Part shown: piece after piece, positions 1 through 13,069 of the stretch
Position numbering within the stretch: the stretch's first letter is position 1
Layout: every line of letters begins with the position of its first letter
Assembly: GCA_963930645.1 (NCBI GenBank)
Contig: OZ005651.1
Coordinates: 329,735,527-329,799,526 of the forward strand
Reading direction: 5' to 3'
DNA: 64,000 nucleotides
DNA from: Salticus scenicus
Lineage: Eukaryota; Arthropoda; Arachnida; Araneae; Salticidae
Position numbers and translations under genes: made by a program
Notes under the pieces: model-generated
Told to the model about the DNA's origin: nothing
The model's input: only the letters and a program-made list of their open reading frames with translations
The model's database searches: none

Positions 1-589
1 TATCTTATAACGTGGTAACAAACCGTAGTATGACGTATTGATTCCAAAAGGGGGGAGGGGTCAGATATCGATTTATATGTCAGATATTGTTTACACAGGA
101 AAGAAGAAAGTGATAAGTGCAATATTTTCTGTTATGATAAAAATCAAAACAAGCTGAAATCCTATCATCAAAACATGGGACACAATATCGGATTATGGAA
201 TAAAGAACAAAACCTTTCTCTTTATAGATGACATACAGACGGCACCATATTTTCTATTCATCGAAAAAAAAAAAAAAAAAAAAAAAAAATCTGTTGTAAA
301 CACCTGGTGCGTCTATTAAACTATATATATTTTATTAATACATAAAATATTAATTTTTAACTTTAAAGTGAAAGGCCATGTGATAGTCTAAGAGGGAGTT
401 ATATAGATGTCAATAGCAAAGCTGAACAAATTAAATTGGAAAGTTTAGTGGTTTTCAAATTGGAAAGTATTGTAGGGGGTCTCACACGAAATAACGCCTT
501 TTTAAACGGATGCTTTACTTAAAAATAAATAAATAAATAAAAACTTTAAAAAATAAAAAACTTTTAAACGTAGAAATATATATATATTC
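1..589. other. Unassigned AT-rich noncoding DNA
   Basis: No gene or recognisable element is visible. The stretch is AT-rich and contains a run of 26 A at 264-289 and short AAATA repeats near 522-540. No long ORF with family resemblance occurs. Confidence 0.6.
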
Positions 590-1700
590 TTCTGCAATAT
601 GGGAGCCCCAGGACCCAATTTTTATGTTCGAAAAAAATCCAACAACTGCGAAGTACCTCGTTGGGGGGGGGGGGGGGGGGGGGGAATCATGAAAAAAAAG
701 ATAGCTATTTTTTTTTTTTTTTTAAGTACTGTATCGAGTAACGCAAGGGCCCCTGGGACACCGGTGTCCCATTTGTGTTAACTTACCTTATATAGTCTTT
801 TAAACCATAAAATTTTCCAATTTAATGTGTTCAGCTAAATTCTTTTTAAAAGGGATATTTCACGTATGTCCCACTTTTATTTATGCCCGAAAATTAGGGA
901 CCCTAAGGCCCCTACATTGAAACATGAAAACAGATTTAAAGCAAATTTTTTACATATAAGTCGATTCTATCAGGAAATATATAATTTCTAAATAGAAAAT
1001 AGTTCTTTGCATCACATGGTGCCTCTAAGAACTCCTCTAAATAAATATGTTCAGCGAAATTGCATTCCTTTCGAAAAATAGTTTGAAGTTTCCAGTCTTT
1101 TACATAAGAATAGGGGACCTATAGGGTCCCCAAAATGTACAAAACACATGTAATACATGTTTTAAATCAGAATTTTTTCAATTAACATGATTATGGGAAA
1201 AAAGTATGGTTTCCATTCGAAAATTTTAAGTAAGTGTCACGTGAAGCTCCTAGGGCACCTTTGGTCTCACTTATGATATCTCATCTAATAGATTATTTGA
1301 AATCACGAAACTTTCCAAATTAATGTTTTCAAAGAGTTTGTTTCCTTTTGAAATATTTCGTCGCTTTAAGACTTTTATTAGAATAGAAGAATCAGGACCC
1401 CAGGGCGTACGTTGCAAAATGAAAAATGCAACACTTGTTTTAAAGCATATTTTCTTCGCTTAATATAATTCTCTGGAGAGAAAAAAAAGTATCTTTTTTG
1501 TTTGAAAAAATTGATGTTTTGTCACGTGAGGTCCATAGGAGTCCCAGGGGTCCCATCTGTGATATCTTATCTGATAGATTATTTGAAAGCACGAAACTTT
1601 TGAAATCCATTTGTCCAGTGAAATTGCTTTTTCTTCGAGAGATTTTGGTGTTCCCAGACTTTTCAACAACTTTGTACATTCTGTCCCAAAAATATTGAAA
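590..1700. repeat. Degenerate tandem repeat, about 285-bp unit
   Basis: Similar phrases recur in order: a block resembling GTCACGTGA(A/G)G, then a 'GATATCT(C/T)ATCT(A/G)ATAGATTATTTGAAA' type block described here only in part, then a T-rich block. The GTCACGTG anchor occurs at 1236 and 1521, 285 bp apart, and weaker versions of the same unit are seen from about 600. A G-run of more than 20 lies near 662-684. The short ORFs across it show no family resemblance, so I treat it as noncoding. Divergence between units suggests an old array. Confidence 0.5.
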
Positions 1701-1944
1701 TCCGGCTTAAATCTCTACATTTTAGAAATAAGTGGGCAACATAATTCGCAAAAGTATTCAAAATAAAACACAAAATAAGGCCACATTTTTAGAAAAATTT
1801 TCCCGTCAATTTTTCAAAAGTTATACATTTAAATTTGTATACGACCCTACTAAGGAAATTTGGTCAACTGGAAAGATTTCACACTTAATGCAACAATATT
1901 ATATATATATATAATATATATATATAATATTGTCTGAGGAGGAC

Positions 1945-2252
1945 GGGGCACAGTAGACCACCCCTATTTAAATCTATTAATATTCAACTCTTTTAGTTGA
2001 TATGGATACTCATGTATGGCAGCATGTTACTAGTTGTATGCAGCCAAAAAAACCACATGGGAAATAGTAAGGTAACCATTTTGAGCAGTTTTTATGTTTT
2101 GAGTTGCTCAAAGTAATTTTTCCACATTGAAGTTTTTTTAATTTCATAAAGATTAAACTAATGACTATAAATATTATATAGCTGTTAAAGGAAGGCAAGA
2201 TATTGCTTTTTTTAAATTTCTGAAAATTATTAGCATATTTGTAGTCTATATA

Positions 2253-2283
<31 letters not shown>

Positions 2284-2967
2284 TGTTTTACTCTGGCCCG
2301 GGGCACAGTGAACCGCCTCTATATGGGGCACAGTGAACCACCTTCCAATGTGCCCAAAAGTACAAATTAGATTTAATATTTATATTTGTTATAGTTAAAT
2401 TTATAGATACAAATATAATGTAAAGTATTAATATCTCAAAATAATAAATATCTTAATGTTATAATAAAATAAATAAAAATAATAAATTTTGAAAGTAATA
2501 AATACTTGAATAGTAATATAATAATTATCAATATCTAAATATATTAACTATTTGCTTTATATAGCATTAATAAAAGATAAAATATATAATTTAATAAATA
2601 GTAGAAATAATTTATTATTATTTTTATTTTTTGAGATCACATGTGAAAAGCAAAAGAAGTAGCTTAATCTTATTTTAGTTAAATTTATCCTACAAATATA
2701 ATGTAAATTAATTAAATCTCAAAATAATTTTAAAAATGTTAAATATCTGAATAGTAATATAATATTTATTAATATCTGAATTAAAAAAAATATTTGATTT
2801 ATATAACATTAATAAAAAATAAAAAACAATATCTATTTTAACTTAATAAATTTTCTTAATGAGATTTGATTTCTTATTTGTTTATTGTAATTTAGTTTTT
2901 GTTATTTTATTTGATGAAAATGCTTGAATTATGTTCCTTAGACTAGAATAGTATGAGAAACTAATTT

Positions 2968-3006
<39 letters not shown>

Positions 3007-3311
3007 AAAAAGTAATTTATATTAATTTAATATAAACAAAAGAGGCTGGTCCACTGTACCCCAGTGATGTGGCACAGTGGACCCCTTTGTGAGTGCTCAC
3101 AATTTATTTTTTCATTCATAACGTATTGGAAATATTGTTATAAAAAAATTAAGACATGTCAAGAAGGGTTTAGGGATTGTTTGCTATTTTTTTCAAGTAC
3201 ATTACTTTTCTGTCTTTTGTGAAAAAAAAAAAAAAAAATAATAATAATAATAAATAAATAAAATAAAATAAATAAATAAATAAGAGTGTAAAAATGCTCC
3301 ACTGTGCCCCG
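1945..3311. repeat. Repeat block with recurring GGGGCACAGTG(A/G)ACC motif
   Basis: A GGGGCACAGTGRACC-like motif occurs at 1945, 2300, 2325 and 3069 on the plus strand, and inverted at 3048-3062 and 3292-3311. The first and last copies form an inverted pair bounding about 1.37 kb of AT-rich DNA that holds ATT and GA microsatellites. This looks like a mobile element with motif-bearing ends, but no coding region or clear target-site duplication was found. The right end abuts the fold-back transposon at 3326. Confidence 0.4.
2969..3002. repeat. (GA)n microsatellite
   Basis: About 17 uninterrupted AG dinucleotides, inside the GGGGCACAGTG repeat block. Confidence 0.9.
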
Positions 3312-3325
3312 GTCTCCCCTATATA

Positions 3326-4090
3326 CCGGGTGATCCAAAAGTCAGGACAAACTTTAAAAATGAATAATTCGAAAACGAATCAAGATACAAAGATACGGTT
3401 TCCACCAAACGGATGAAAAAGGACCCGGGTTTTGTGTGGCTACGAAAAAAAAAAAAAAAAGTTCTGTTGGCGACCAACAGATGGTGCTGTTGGATTTCTG
3501 ATGTAGGATTATGCAAAGCAACAAACGGTATAAAAAGGAACAACTACAGCAGGTAATGGTAGTCGAAGCTTATATGCATCGAAATATCGCATTCTCAGTC
3601 GCTACTTTAATCACGCATGGCCTCCAAGATCTCCCGATCTGACACCCTGTGACTTTTACCTGTGGGGATTCTTAAAGTCAAAAGTGTACCGCGACCAACC
3701 GGCATCACTAGCAACACTGAAAGATGCCATCCGCCAAAATGTGTCTGCAATAATGCAAGAAATGCTACTAAATGCTGTGAACGATGTGGTGAATCGTCTC
3801 ACATCTGTACTTCTGAATGATGGACATTGAACAGTTAGTGTAGTATTACTAATTAACTGTAGTTAAGCTGACTTGTAAGTTGGCAAAATTTTTTTTTCAT
3901 TTGTAAATCATCTTTTGGTGAATTAAAACACTATAGCGCCATCTGTTGGTCGCCAACAGAACTATTTTTTTCTTTGCCACACAAAACCCGGTTTCTTTTT
4001 CATCCGTTTGGTGCAAACCGTACCTTTGTATCTTGATTCGTTTTCGAATTATTCATTTTTAAAGTTTGTCCTGACTTTTGGATCACCCGG
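3326..4090. mobile_element. Non-autonomous Tc1/mariner-type element with long inverted repeats
   Basis: Inverted ends begin CCGGGTGATCCAAAAGTC on the left and mirror this on the right, flanked by TA at 3324-3325 and 4091-4092, the usual Tc1/mariner target duplication. The terminal repeats run for about 150-160 bp (3326-3487 and 3939-4090) and are interrupted by a poly-A and a T-rich run. The centre keeps only the C-terminal part of a transposase, so this copy is an internal deletion derivative that would need enzyme from elsewhere. Confidence 0.8.
3576..3830 (+). pseudogene. Transposase C-terminal remnant (DDE family, mariner-like)
   Basis: One open frame ending at TGA 3828-3830 encodes the segment WPPRSPDLTPCDFYLWG followed by about 60 residues. 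The W-PPRSPDL-P-DF-LWG block is the hallmark around the third catalytic position of a large mariner-like transposase group common in arthropods; here the third acidic position falls in the PCDF segment. The DNA-binding domain and first two catalytic residues are absent because the element is internally deleted. It lies between the two long inverted repeats, as expected for a relic of the element's own enzyme. Confidence 0.75.
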
Positions 4091-4092
4091 TA

Positions 4093-6963
4093 TATTTGGT
4101 TTGTGTTATTGTTTAATTTAATTTCCTTTTTTATTTTGTTTTGTTGCAAGATAGAGACTTGAGCTGTATATTTGCTTGAATTAGCTATACAGTTTTCCGA
4201 AATCTTGCATATGTTGTATTGATAATTGATATCTGACGATGATTAGTTGCAGTTCAAGAATAATTAGTATCGATTTTGGCACTTCAGATTGAGCTGAAAA
4301 AAAGGTTAAGTTTAATTAATTAAAGATGAAACTGATTACCCAAGAACGCATCCAAGAGGCAGTATATCGGTTAAAGTAAATTTATTAAATATTCCAAAGC
4401 ATCTAATTTGGAGCGTGACTATAGTTGGAATAACAGTACAAAGCTTACAGCATGGAGTGGGGAAACAATCGCGAGAATCAGGCCGGGCCCTAGGCCCGAA
4501 TCGCTCTTGAGCCTTTTACATCTTATATGGTCAGTAAACAGTAAGAAAGTGTGAGCTCCTAAACTGAAGCAAACAGATGACAATGCATTTGGCGTTGAAT
4601 CATACACGCCAAGTTCAAAGTTTCAGATAGAGAATGGTTGCATTACGTTAGGAATATTCATATGTATATTTTCAAAAAGTGACGAGTAATTTATTGACTG
4701 TTGTTAGTGAATGTTGGCATGGTTTCACCAAGCTTTAGACCCTGGGAAAATAACTATCTAAGCAAATATTCTATTTAACCGTTGATGTAAAATTGGTGAC
4801 AAGAGGTTGCAGTTGTTACATTCCGATGTAAGATTAAAAGAGACCGAATTAATTATTTTCTGGTTTCACAAAACAAAAGGATAGAAATAAGTCAAAACAT
4901 TATCATTTACAGAGCAAAAAGAATTTCCAGTACGTTAGGCTTGCTAAATGAATACTGAGAACTGATCAAAGATTTTTTGTTTCAGCTACATTGAAAAAGG
5001 CATGAAAGGGAAGATATAAAAATTAGAAAACGCATATTGTAAATTTATTATTTATAGGTTAAAAACAGTTATTCCATTATATTTTAAATAGTTGATTTAA
5101 GATTAAAGAATTTAATTTATAATTTAATTTGTTTAGATAATTTACCTATTCCTTTAAAGAGAAAAATATAAATTTTATAATATGTGATAATCTATATCAC
5201 AGCATATGCTGATAGAAATGCAAGTTTCTTGATAAGTGAACATTTCTATTTTTCAGCATTTAAAATTCCAATTTTCAATTCATGAATTTCCCCCCCCCCC
5301 ACCCCTTTTCCCCCCTTTTAACGGAACTCTTTGGTAATTTTATCCTTTTCTCTTTTCTCTAAAATGTTGACTGTTACTATTATTTAATGGTTTTTGCAAA
5401 TTATCTCATCGTTAGGCTTATGTGTTATGTTAGTGTCATTTCTCTTCTGCGTAAGTACTTTAACATGTTTTTACTAATCATTGGTACTCAAATTAAATTA
5501 TTACCGTGACAATTTTTATTCTAAATAAATCTCAATTAAAATTTAATTATATGTTGATATCTTCATCTATTTTTTGTCTGCTGAGTGTTACAATGGTATT
5601 AAATTATTCAAATTACACACACACACTCACACACACACACACATATATATATATAAACACGCATACCTGTATTATTAAAACTGTGCGAATAATACTTAAT
5701 TGAACATTTTATGTTGAACAAGGGACCATATACCAAAAATGAAATGTAAATTTGCAACATATTCTAAAACAATAAACTGTATGAAAATATTTACATTTAA
5801 AATATTTTTGTGTCTTTAGGATAGATTCACGATTCAGTCACCCACTCTTAAGAATTATTTTTTATTATTATTATTATTTAATATTAAGATTATCATGTTT
5901 TATTTCAAATAATTAACATAAAAATAACTACATGCATGGATGTAATTCATTTTGAAATTTACCATTCTTCTCAAAACGACGTTCTGACAATTTTACTCCC
6001 AAGCGATTTTGAAGGTTTTATTTGATGCTTGTGATATACGTTTAATTTTTATTAGCAGTTTTTATTAGTCCTGTTGAACTAAAACGTTAATCTTATACAC
6101 GCAAGATACTAAAATCGAAATTTGTTCTAAGTTCAAAAATACGTTCTTTGTTTATTTTTTTTATTATATCAGAATTTAAAAGCAATCATCAGTTTTTTTT
6201 TTTTTTTTGCATTATTAAATACCTTTTATAGAATGTCTATCTATCTGTATGCAGAATTTTTTAATTGCGTGTCTCAATTGAGAAACTGCATGAAATGAAT
6301 CGTGAAATTAATCTCACATGGGAAATGTTTTTCTCTGTCCATTGAGTTTTAATTTAAGTGCATTGGGGATTTTATTTTATTTTATATTTTACTTATGTCG
6401 TCGTATTTTTAATCGAAAAATTTCCATTATCAATTTGTGTATGGTCCCTTTTCCAAACTAGGAAATATTTTTTAAAGGATACGGTAAATGTAAGATTAGT
6501 CTTTTTTTTTTTTTTTTTTTTTTTTCTGAATCATAATTTAATTGCTTTTAAAGATATAAATACCTGGATGACAGAGTTCACTCGGTCTCACTGTAAAAAA
6601 ACATTCGTAGGGTAAATACAGTTATTTTTGTTTTCAAAAATATTTTTCTTATTATTTGTTTGGCCCGGACAGAGCGTGGGATACCAATGAAAGCTAATTT
6701 TAATGGATATAAGGAAAATTCTAGTCGAATCATTATCTCAAATTGAAATTCCCAACTATAAATTTTATCAAAATTGTTCAGGCAGTTTCCTAGAAAAGCA
6801 AGTTACTGCTACATTTAGTTCTAGGCAAAGAACGAGTTACCAGCGGCTATTAATACTCCTGAAGAAGAAAATATTAGTCAGATCGGTTTTTCATCTCAAA
6901 ATTTTTTAACTCTATTTCCTTTCTTTCCTTATTTTTTTTGTTTTAGTCGTTCTAGCGATTCGA

Positions 6964-6994
<31 letters not shown>

Positions 6995-7059
6995 GAAAAA
7001 TCATGTAGTACGCATTGATTAGTAACACTTTCCAACTGTACAGGTACTTGTTGTATCGT
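4093..7059. other. Unassigned AT-rich noncoding DNA
   Basis: No gene, RNA or transposon end was recognised. It contains C-runs near 5290-5310, a mixed (CA)n/(TA)n microsatellite at about 5617-5655, and several T- and A-runs (6191-6208, 6501-6526, 6964-6990). Short ORFs here are compositional. Confidence 0.5.
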
Positions 7060-8735
7060 ATAGCTTTCAATATTTTTTGCCTACGTTATTACACAGCAGA
7101 TAGACAGAAGGACTGAAAAGCATACAGATAAACTAACTGAATTTAAAACCACTCTTAGACATTGTTGGAAAGAGTTAAAGGCTTAACGCGAAAGAAAATG
7201 CAGCCGTTAGATTATAATTGCAGCCCTTAATCTACCTGAATATTTTATTGTAGCCCTGTAAATCTGAAGGTTAATCATATCATATTCTATAGAAAACAGT
7301 ATTTTAGACTATCAACAATAGATGTCAATTTCTTGATGATTTTTACAGTAGAAAGTTATTTAAATGTGATTTTTTAAAATGTCTGTCCTAAAACGCAATA
7401 CATTGGCATTTTTTTTTTTTTCCGTGTACACAAACTAGTTGTACAGGACGTATTAATGTCATCTTAAATAGGGAACATTCCATAGTAAACTTGATTAACA
7501 TGTATCATAATTTAAATTCTTAAAATATTTACGGACGCTGGGGGCGGGTTGGTTGGTTGGGTTTTACGTCGCACTAGTGCTGCGCAGATGGTCAATTGGC
7601 GACGGTCTGGGACACACCCCTAGAGGTGGTCCGGAGACATGCCATCTCAATTTTGATCCTCCACGGAAGGGATGGCTCTCCCGCTTCGGTGACCCCCAGA
7701 GGTATAATTTTTGATGGGAACATGGAGGACATTGCGGCCACGACAGATTTTACGTGCACCAGCCACCATTAGTGTACACGACGGTCTTTGGCCGGCTCGA
7801 GTACCGAACCCGCAATCTTCCAATTGCGAGGCCGGCGCTCTACCGACTGGGCTACCGCGGCCCCGCTGGGGGCGGGAGACAGACAGATAGAAAGATAGAC
7901 AATTGGACAGATAGATATACAAATTGAAATCATACTAACACTTGAAAATTATTAGAAAGTGTTAAAAACGCTTAATGTAAACGAAAGTGCAATTCCACTG
8001 TTAAACATTTCAGTAAATTTAATGTAAATATTTATCCAGAGTCTCTGTAAATTTACAGTAATTCTTAGTTAAAAGTGAATGATCGAGATTCTCAATCTTT
8101 ATTCTGTATTTTTACCTAATTTTATTATTTAATTTTTTAATTAAAATTAAAAATGACTTTTTCAACTTTAGAAAAAGCATTCTAAGTTTGAAATATATTC
8201 TCAACAATAATTAATTAAATTAATATTAGTTATTAAAATGAATGTATAAAATAAGTTTTTTAACGTCTCCGTTTATTTTTCTCTGTAATTTTACGTAAAA
8301 CTTAAGATAATAGATTACACAGAGTTTTCTGTTGAAATTTTTAAGTGTCCAGCTAATTTTTATTAATAGCTCTTAATGTAACTGAATATTTTTGTGTGAC
8401 TCTGTAAATATAATGCTAATCATACTAAATTCTATAGAAAGCATTCTTTTGTGCCTATGAATAACATGTTTCAATTCCATTAAGATTTGTGTACAGTAAA
8501 AGTATTAAAATATGGTTTATAGAAATATCTCTCATAGAACACAACGTTTGGAATGTTTTCGGGTGTCCCTGTACACAAACCAGTAGAGGTATTCACTTAA
8601 TTTTCAACAGGGAACATCCGATAGTGAACTCGAATAAAATATATCAGTTTCAAGAAGTTTCATAAATATTTACGGAAGTTAGAACACTAACAGACAGTCA
8701 GAGAGACAGATACACAAATTGAAATCATATCCATG
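7060..8735 (-). repeat. Fragment of the ~175-bp repeat family (arm of Foldback-like element)
   Basis: Phrases match those at 39700-41590 in the same orientation: GTGTCCCTGTACACAAAC, 'GGGAACATCCGATAGTGAAC' and an ATATTTACGGA(A/C)G block followed by AACAGACAGACAG-like sequence. The fragment is divergent and is interrupted by a SINE at 7549-7864 whose target duplication lies inside it. It is probably a decayed piece of the same large element seen at 30993-41898. Confidence 0.55.
7549..7864 (-). mobile_element. SINE family 1, full-length copy
   Basis: A 316-bp tRNA-derived SINE. On the minus strand it begins GGGGCCGCGGTAG, has a tRNA-like A box around the GTCGGTAGAGC segment and a B box resembling GGTTCGGTACTCG, and ends in an (AACC)n tail. 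A perfect 12-bp target duplication, GCTGGGGGCGGG, flanks it at 7537-7548 and 7865-7876, as made by LINE-driven insertion. A second full copy is at 43171-43491, and truncated copies lie at 47727 and 50211. No partner LINE is present in the window. Confidence 0.85.
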
Positions 8736-8776
8736 GTTCCAAACGCAGCAAAATTTCACTAGTATGAAGATGGAGT

Positions 8777-9301
8777 ACTAGAGATGCGCTCTGCGAAAAT
8801 CGGGAAAAAAAAAAAAAAGAAAGAAAAGGTTAAAATTTTTGCCAGTAGGTGGCGCTACACCAATATCTAAGGCGATTTTCGAAGGTTCTTTCTTTCTTTC
8901 TTTCTTTTCTTTTTAATAAGAATGCAAAATAAAGGGAAAATTTATTTCACAATTGGTAGAGCGAAGAGCAATCTATTGATGAAAATAATTAGGTTGTGCT
9001 GCGCTCTGCGATAAAAAAAATGAGTCACAATTTTCATCAATAGACGACTCTGCGCCAATGTATAAGGCGAATTCTGGCAGATTTTTTAAATAAATTTTGT
9101 GTGTTTTGTCTGGATTGACCGAAATTGATAGAATGAATCTGTAAAAATTACCAACTGTGAAAGAATTTATTTTGTTTTTTTACAAGAAATATACAAAAAT
9201 TGCCTTGGATGTTGTCACAAAGCCACCTACTGATTAAAATTTTTATTATTATTATTATTATTATTATTTTCGATTTTCGCAGAGGGCATCACATCTACTA
9301 C
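8777..9301. mobile_element. Fold-back MITE, about 525 bp
   Basis: Ends are inverted: GCGCTCTGCGAAAATCG on the left and the mirror CGATTTTCGCAGAG on the right. Each arm also carries the mirrored phrase near 'GTAGGTGGC'. A second, inner inverted pair (ATTGATGAAAATAATTA and its mirror, about 8973-9046) suggests nested insertion or internal palindromy. There is no coding capacity. Confidence 0.55.
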
Positions 9302-10449
9302 ATATAATATAATGAAATTTTATGTCTATTGGAGCTTTGGAGCCATAAAACCGGCTCTAGAGCCTTCTGAATAGGCGCACGGCGAATTTTAACAATCCTG
9401 TACATATTTAAAACGAATCTGGTAAAAATGGGCACATTTAAAACAAATACTTCATAAAAGTCAGACTATTTTAACATTGCTTTAGAAAATTCGGACAATA
9501 ATATTGTTTATTTCGGTAGTCAACCAAAAAAAAAAAAAAAAAACTAAAAAAAAAGTAGATAAGATAAAAAAGCGATTAAGCTAAAAGGATCATTCAGTTT
9601 CAGCCACTGTCGAGTAAGTTAAAATTTAAATTTCCAATTCAAACCTAATGTTTTTTTTTTTTTTTTTCTTTTTCACATTCAGAAGTGTCATAACCTCATA
9701 ACCATGAAATTAGTTCTTGATTTTCATCCCCCTCCCACTTTTTTTTTTTTTAATTTCATTTTGAAACTGTAAAATGCTAAAAAATGAACAAGGTTCATTT
9801 TTTCCACTTTATACCTTTTTAAAATGGAACATAAAAATGTTTTCTAAAATGTAACATAATTTGACGGTTGTGAAATTTTTGAATGTGAAAATGAAATTTA
9901 AAAAATACATTAGATAATGAATAATTCTCAAAATAAATTTCCTCATAAAATAACATGGGTTTCGGTTGCAGGGGATGATAAGTGGAGCGTCTCCTTAAAA
10001 TGTACGACAGTTAATAATTATATATTCATAAACTGTCTGCGTTGTGCTTTTTTTCATGATGACGGAATTTCGTAAGTTCGAAAGTCATATGAAAACAATT
10101 ACTTAATTGAGAATAAATCCCTAATGTCTAACTCTTTTCATAATGAATCAAGTTATTACTTCAAATGCACGGTTATATGATGAATTCACTGAGCTTTGGC
10201 TAAATTATTAGTTTATAGCTACGCATTATGCTTACAGTCAAACACCCAAATCCTTGTTTTGAAAGCTAAAAGCTAGACAATCTTCATTTTTAGACATATC
10301 TGCTTAGTTGCGCTACAAATGCTACTTGATTATTAAAATTCATTTTTCTGATATTGTCAGAATTACGTTAGAATATTAATCATAATGAATCTTTTCTGGA
10401 TTCGAAAAAGCTCGCATTTGAATTCATATAGTTTGAAAAATATTAAACA
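9302..10449. other. Unassigned AT-rich noncoding DNA
   Basis: Nothing recognised; several A- and T-runs (9524-9542, 9650-9667, 9739-9751). Confidence 0.5.
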
Positions 10450-12430
10450 CTAGCAAGCTTTGCCGGCTTCGTTGGCAGGGATGGAACACGGGCGCAGAAT
10501 TCATACCACTATCAATGTAAGAAAATTTTCTACCTCTTAAATCGACGATATTATAGGCAGAGAAATTTCTTAAACACATTCCGGTGTGAATTCTGCGCCC
10601 GTGTTCCATCCCTGCGTTGGTCAAAATATTTAAATGAATTCTCAAAATACCATGTCACTTATTAATATAAAAATCTCAAGAATAAAAGTTTCAAAAAATA
10701 AAAAATTCATTGATAATAATTCAAAACCTCTATTTATGTTCCCACTGCCTTCAGTAGAGGATTTCCTGCCCGAAACATGTAGAGTCTGGCTCGCCGCTGC
10801 CTGCGGTAACGTCTTACATGACATACGCTTCGAAACAAGTTTTTTGGTTCCACCGCCGCTTAAGGGGGAAGGAAGAAAATCTCGCAAAATCTCTTCATGA
10901 TGTGTGTTACGTACATATAACCAGCCCATAGAACAAAATATCACCTTTTTGAGATAATTCGTAACAGAGTTAAGCTTAAAAACGTGTTTTTTAACCACCC
11001 ACCCACCCAGAGGCGGGAATAAGAAAAAATTCCGAAAAATCCCTTTATAGCGTGTGGTAGGAACACCTAAACAACCCTTGTGCCAAAAATCGATTTTCTG
11101 AGATAATTTAGAACAGAGTTACACTTGGAAGAGTGTTTTTTACGCCCCTGACCCCCTCAAAGGGAGGGAGGAGGAATATTTTGCCATATCCCTTTGTAGC
11201 ACAAGTTGGGTACACATAGCACACCCACACATCGAAAAAAACCCCTTTCTGAGATAAGTTGGAACAGTTACGCTTGGATACGTGCCCCCCCCCCTCGCCA
11301 AAGGGGGAAAAGGTGAAGGAATTTCGCAAAATCCCTTTATAAAATATAAATGTGTTAGGCACACATAACCTACCCATACACTAAAAAATCGCCTTTCTGA
11401 GATAATTTAGAAGAGAGTTACATAGGGAAACGTGTGTTTTGCCCCTCGATCCCAAAGGGGCGGAATGGGGACATTTCTCAAAACCCCTTCATAGGGCATG
11501 TTGAGTACACATAGCATACCCACTTATCAAAAAATTATCGCCCTGAAATAATTTGAAATAGAGTTACACTTGGAAAAGTGTTTTTTGCCCCCACCCTCAC
11601 CCCTTAGGGAGAAAAGGGGGGGATTTAACAAAATCCCGCCACAGCTAATGTTTGATGCAAATAACCAACTCACAAACAGAAATTCGTGAATGCAGCCTCA
11701 CAGATTCCCCAGGAGAAATTTAACACAAAAGCGGGGTTTCGAATATGTCTCTCGTAAATCCTACCGCACTCTGCTATGGGGGCTTAATTTCTGAAATTCC
11801 ATAATTTGATAATATATCTTTCTCTGAGATATGAAGGGTTGTGTGAAATCACGTTTTGCCCCCTTCCCCCTTGCGGACCGATTTTCTAAAATTCCAGAAA
11901 TTTATTTTTAGGTGTTTGTGTTTGCTATATATTAAAGCAAAAATATTCCGGATATCTGTCTATTTGTTTGAGATATGAAGGATTATGTAAAATCGCGTTT
12001 TGCCCCCTCTCCCCTTTGGGTAGAGTGCCTAATTTCTAAAGTTCCAGAAATTGTATTTTAGGCATTTGTATGTACTATATTTCAAAGTAAAAATCTTACG
12101 AATACCTGATTTTTTTTTGTTTGAGATATGAAAGGTTGTGTGAAATCACATTTCCTCCACTCCCCCCACCCCTTTGGGGGCCGAATTTCTAGAATTCCAG
12201 AAATTTATTTTTAGAAGTTTACGTTTGTTATATTTTGAAAGCAAACATTTTCGGGATGTGTCGTTTTTCGCTTGAAATATGAAGGGTTATGTGGTTTTGC
12301 CCTCCTCCCCCTTTTGGGGGAGGGGGATCGAATTTGTAAAATTCCATAAATCGGTTTTTAGGTATTTTAATTTACTATATTTTAAAGCGAAATTCCTACG
12401 GATATCTTTTTTTTTTTTTTTTTTGAGATA
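10450..12430 (-). mobile_element. Helitron-like repeat with 149-bp C-rich units (3' end at left)
   Basis: The left edge, read on the minus strand, ends in CTAG followed by T and has a small AAGC/GCTT hairpin just upstream, the form of a Helitron 3' terminus. Inside are two runs of tandem units: GAGATAATT anchors at 10951, 11100, 11250 and 11399, and GAGATATGAAG-like anchors at 11825, 11970, 12122 and 12272. Both have a period near 149 bp, and each unit carries a CCCC(T/C)CCCC tract followed by AAAGGGG. The same layout and shared phrases such as TTCCC(A/G)CTGCCTTC recur at 17236-20230. No Rep/helicase gene is present. Confidence 0.55.
10476..10614. mobile_element. 139-bp MITE with 6-bp target duplication
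   Basis: Terminal inverted repeats start CAGGGATGGAACACGGGCG and are mirrored at the right end. The sequence CGTTGG flanks both sides (10470-10475 and 10615-10620). Removing the insert restores the surrounding Helitron-like phrase. The element is too short to code and would fold into a hairpin. Confidence 0.8.
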
Positions 12431-12433
12431 ATA

Positions 12434-13069
12434 TATTGGGAGTCCTATAAGTCTGTCGACATTTTAAAAGTTCATAAAAATTGAAAGAATTGGTAGAACT
12501 GAACGCAGTTTGCTAAAAAAGCTATTCTTGTGAAGGGGGATTTTTTTGGTAAGGAAAAAAAAAGTTATTTTTCTGGTGGACAGAGGGCGCTGCACGGATG
12601 CGTAACGAGAAATACGCAAATCAGAGACATAAAAATTGCACACTTTTACGATTAACACAGCTTATTTCCTATTTTGACTCTTACTCGCGCATACATGAAG
12701 TTTTAATTGCGATTCTGACTTGGTGGATAAAGCGTTATTGGTGAAGACGTTTCCAGTCAGGTACGAACCGCCCACTGAAGCTGCAATTAGTGTTGTAACT
12801 CATTTGCAAAGTGTAATTTGTGGTGATGGCATATGGCGAACACATAGAATACGCTCTATATTCCTGTAATCATTTGCATGCAAATAAATATATTTTTTTA
12901 ACGGAAATGTGCGATTTTCTCACGTACAGTGCCCTCTATCGACGAAAATGTTAATTATTTTTTTACTTTCCAAAAAACAAATCCCCCCCTCACGCGAATA
13001 ACTTTTCCGAAAACTGCATTCAATTTTTATGTATTTTTAAAATGTCTACAGGCTTATGGGACACTCGGT
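12434..13069. mobile_element. Decayed mariner-type element with inverted ends
   Basis: Left end phrase 'AGTCCTATAAGTCTGTCGAC' is mirrored at the right end by GTCTACAGGCTTATGGGACAC, described here only in part, with TA at both borders. The inverted similarity extends inward through a 'GG(G)CGCTGCAC' block (left) and a 'GTGCCCTCTATCG' block (right). The centre has a weak C-terminal transposase look but no intact frame, so I call it a relic only. Confidence 0.55.
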
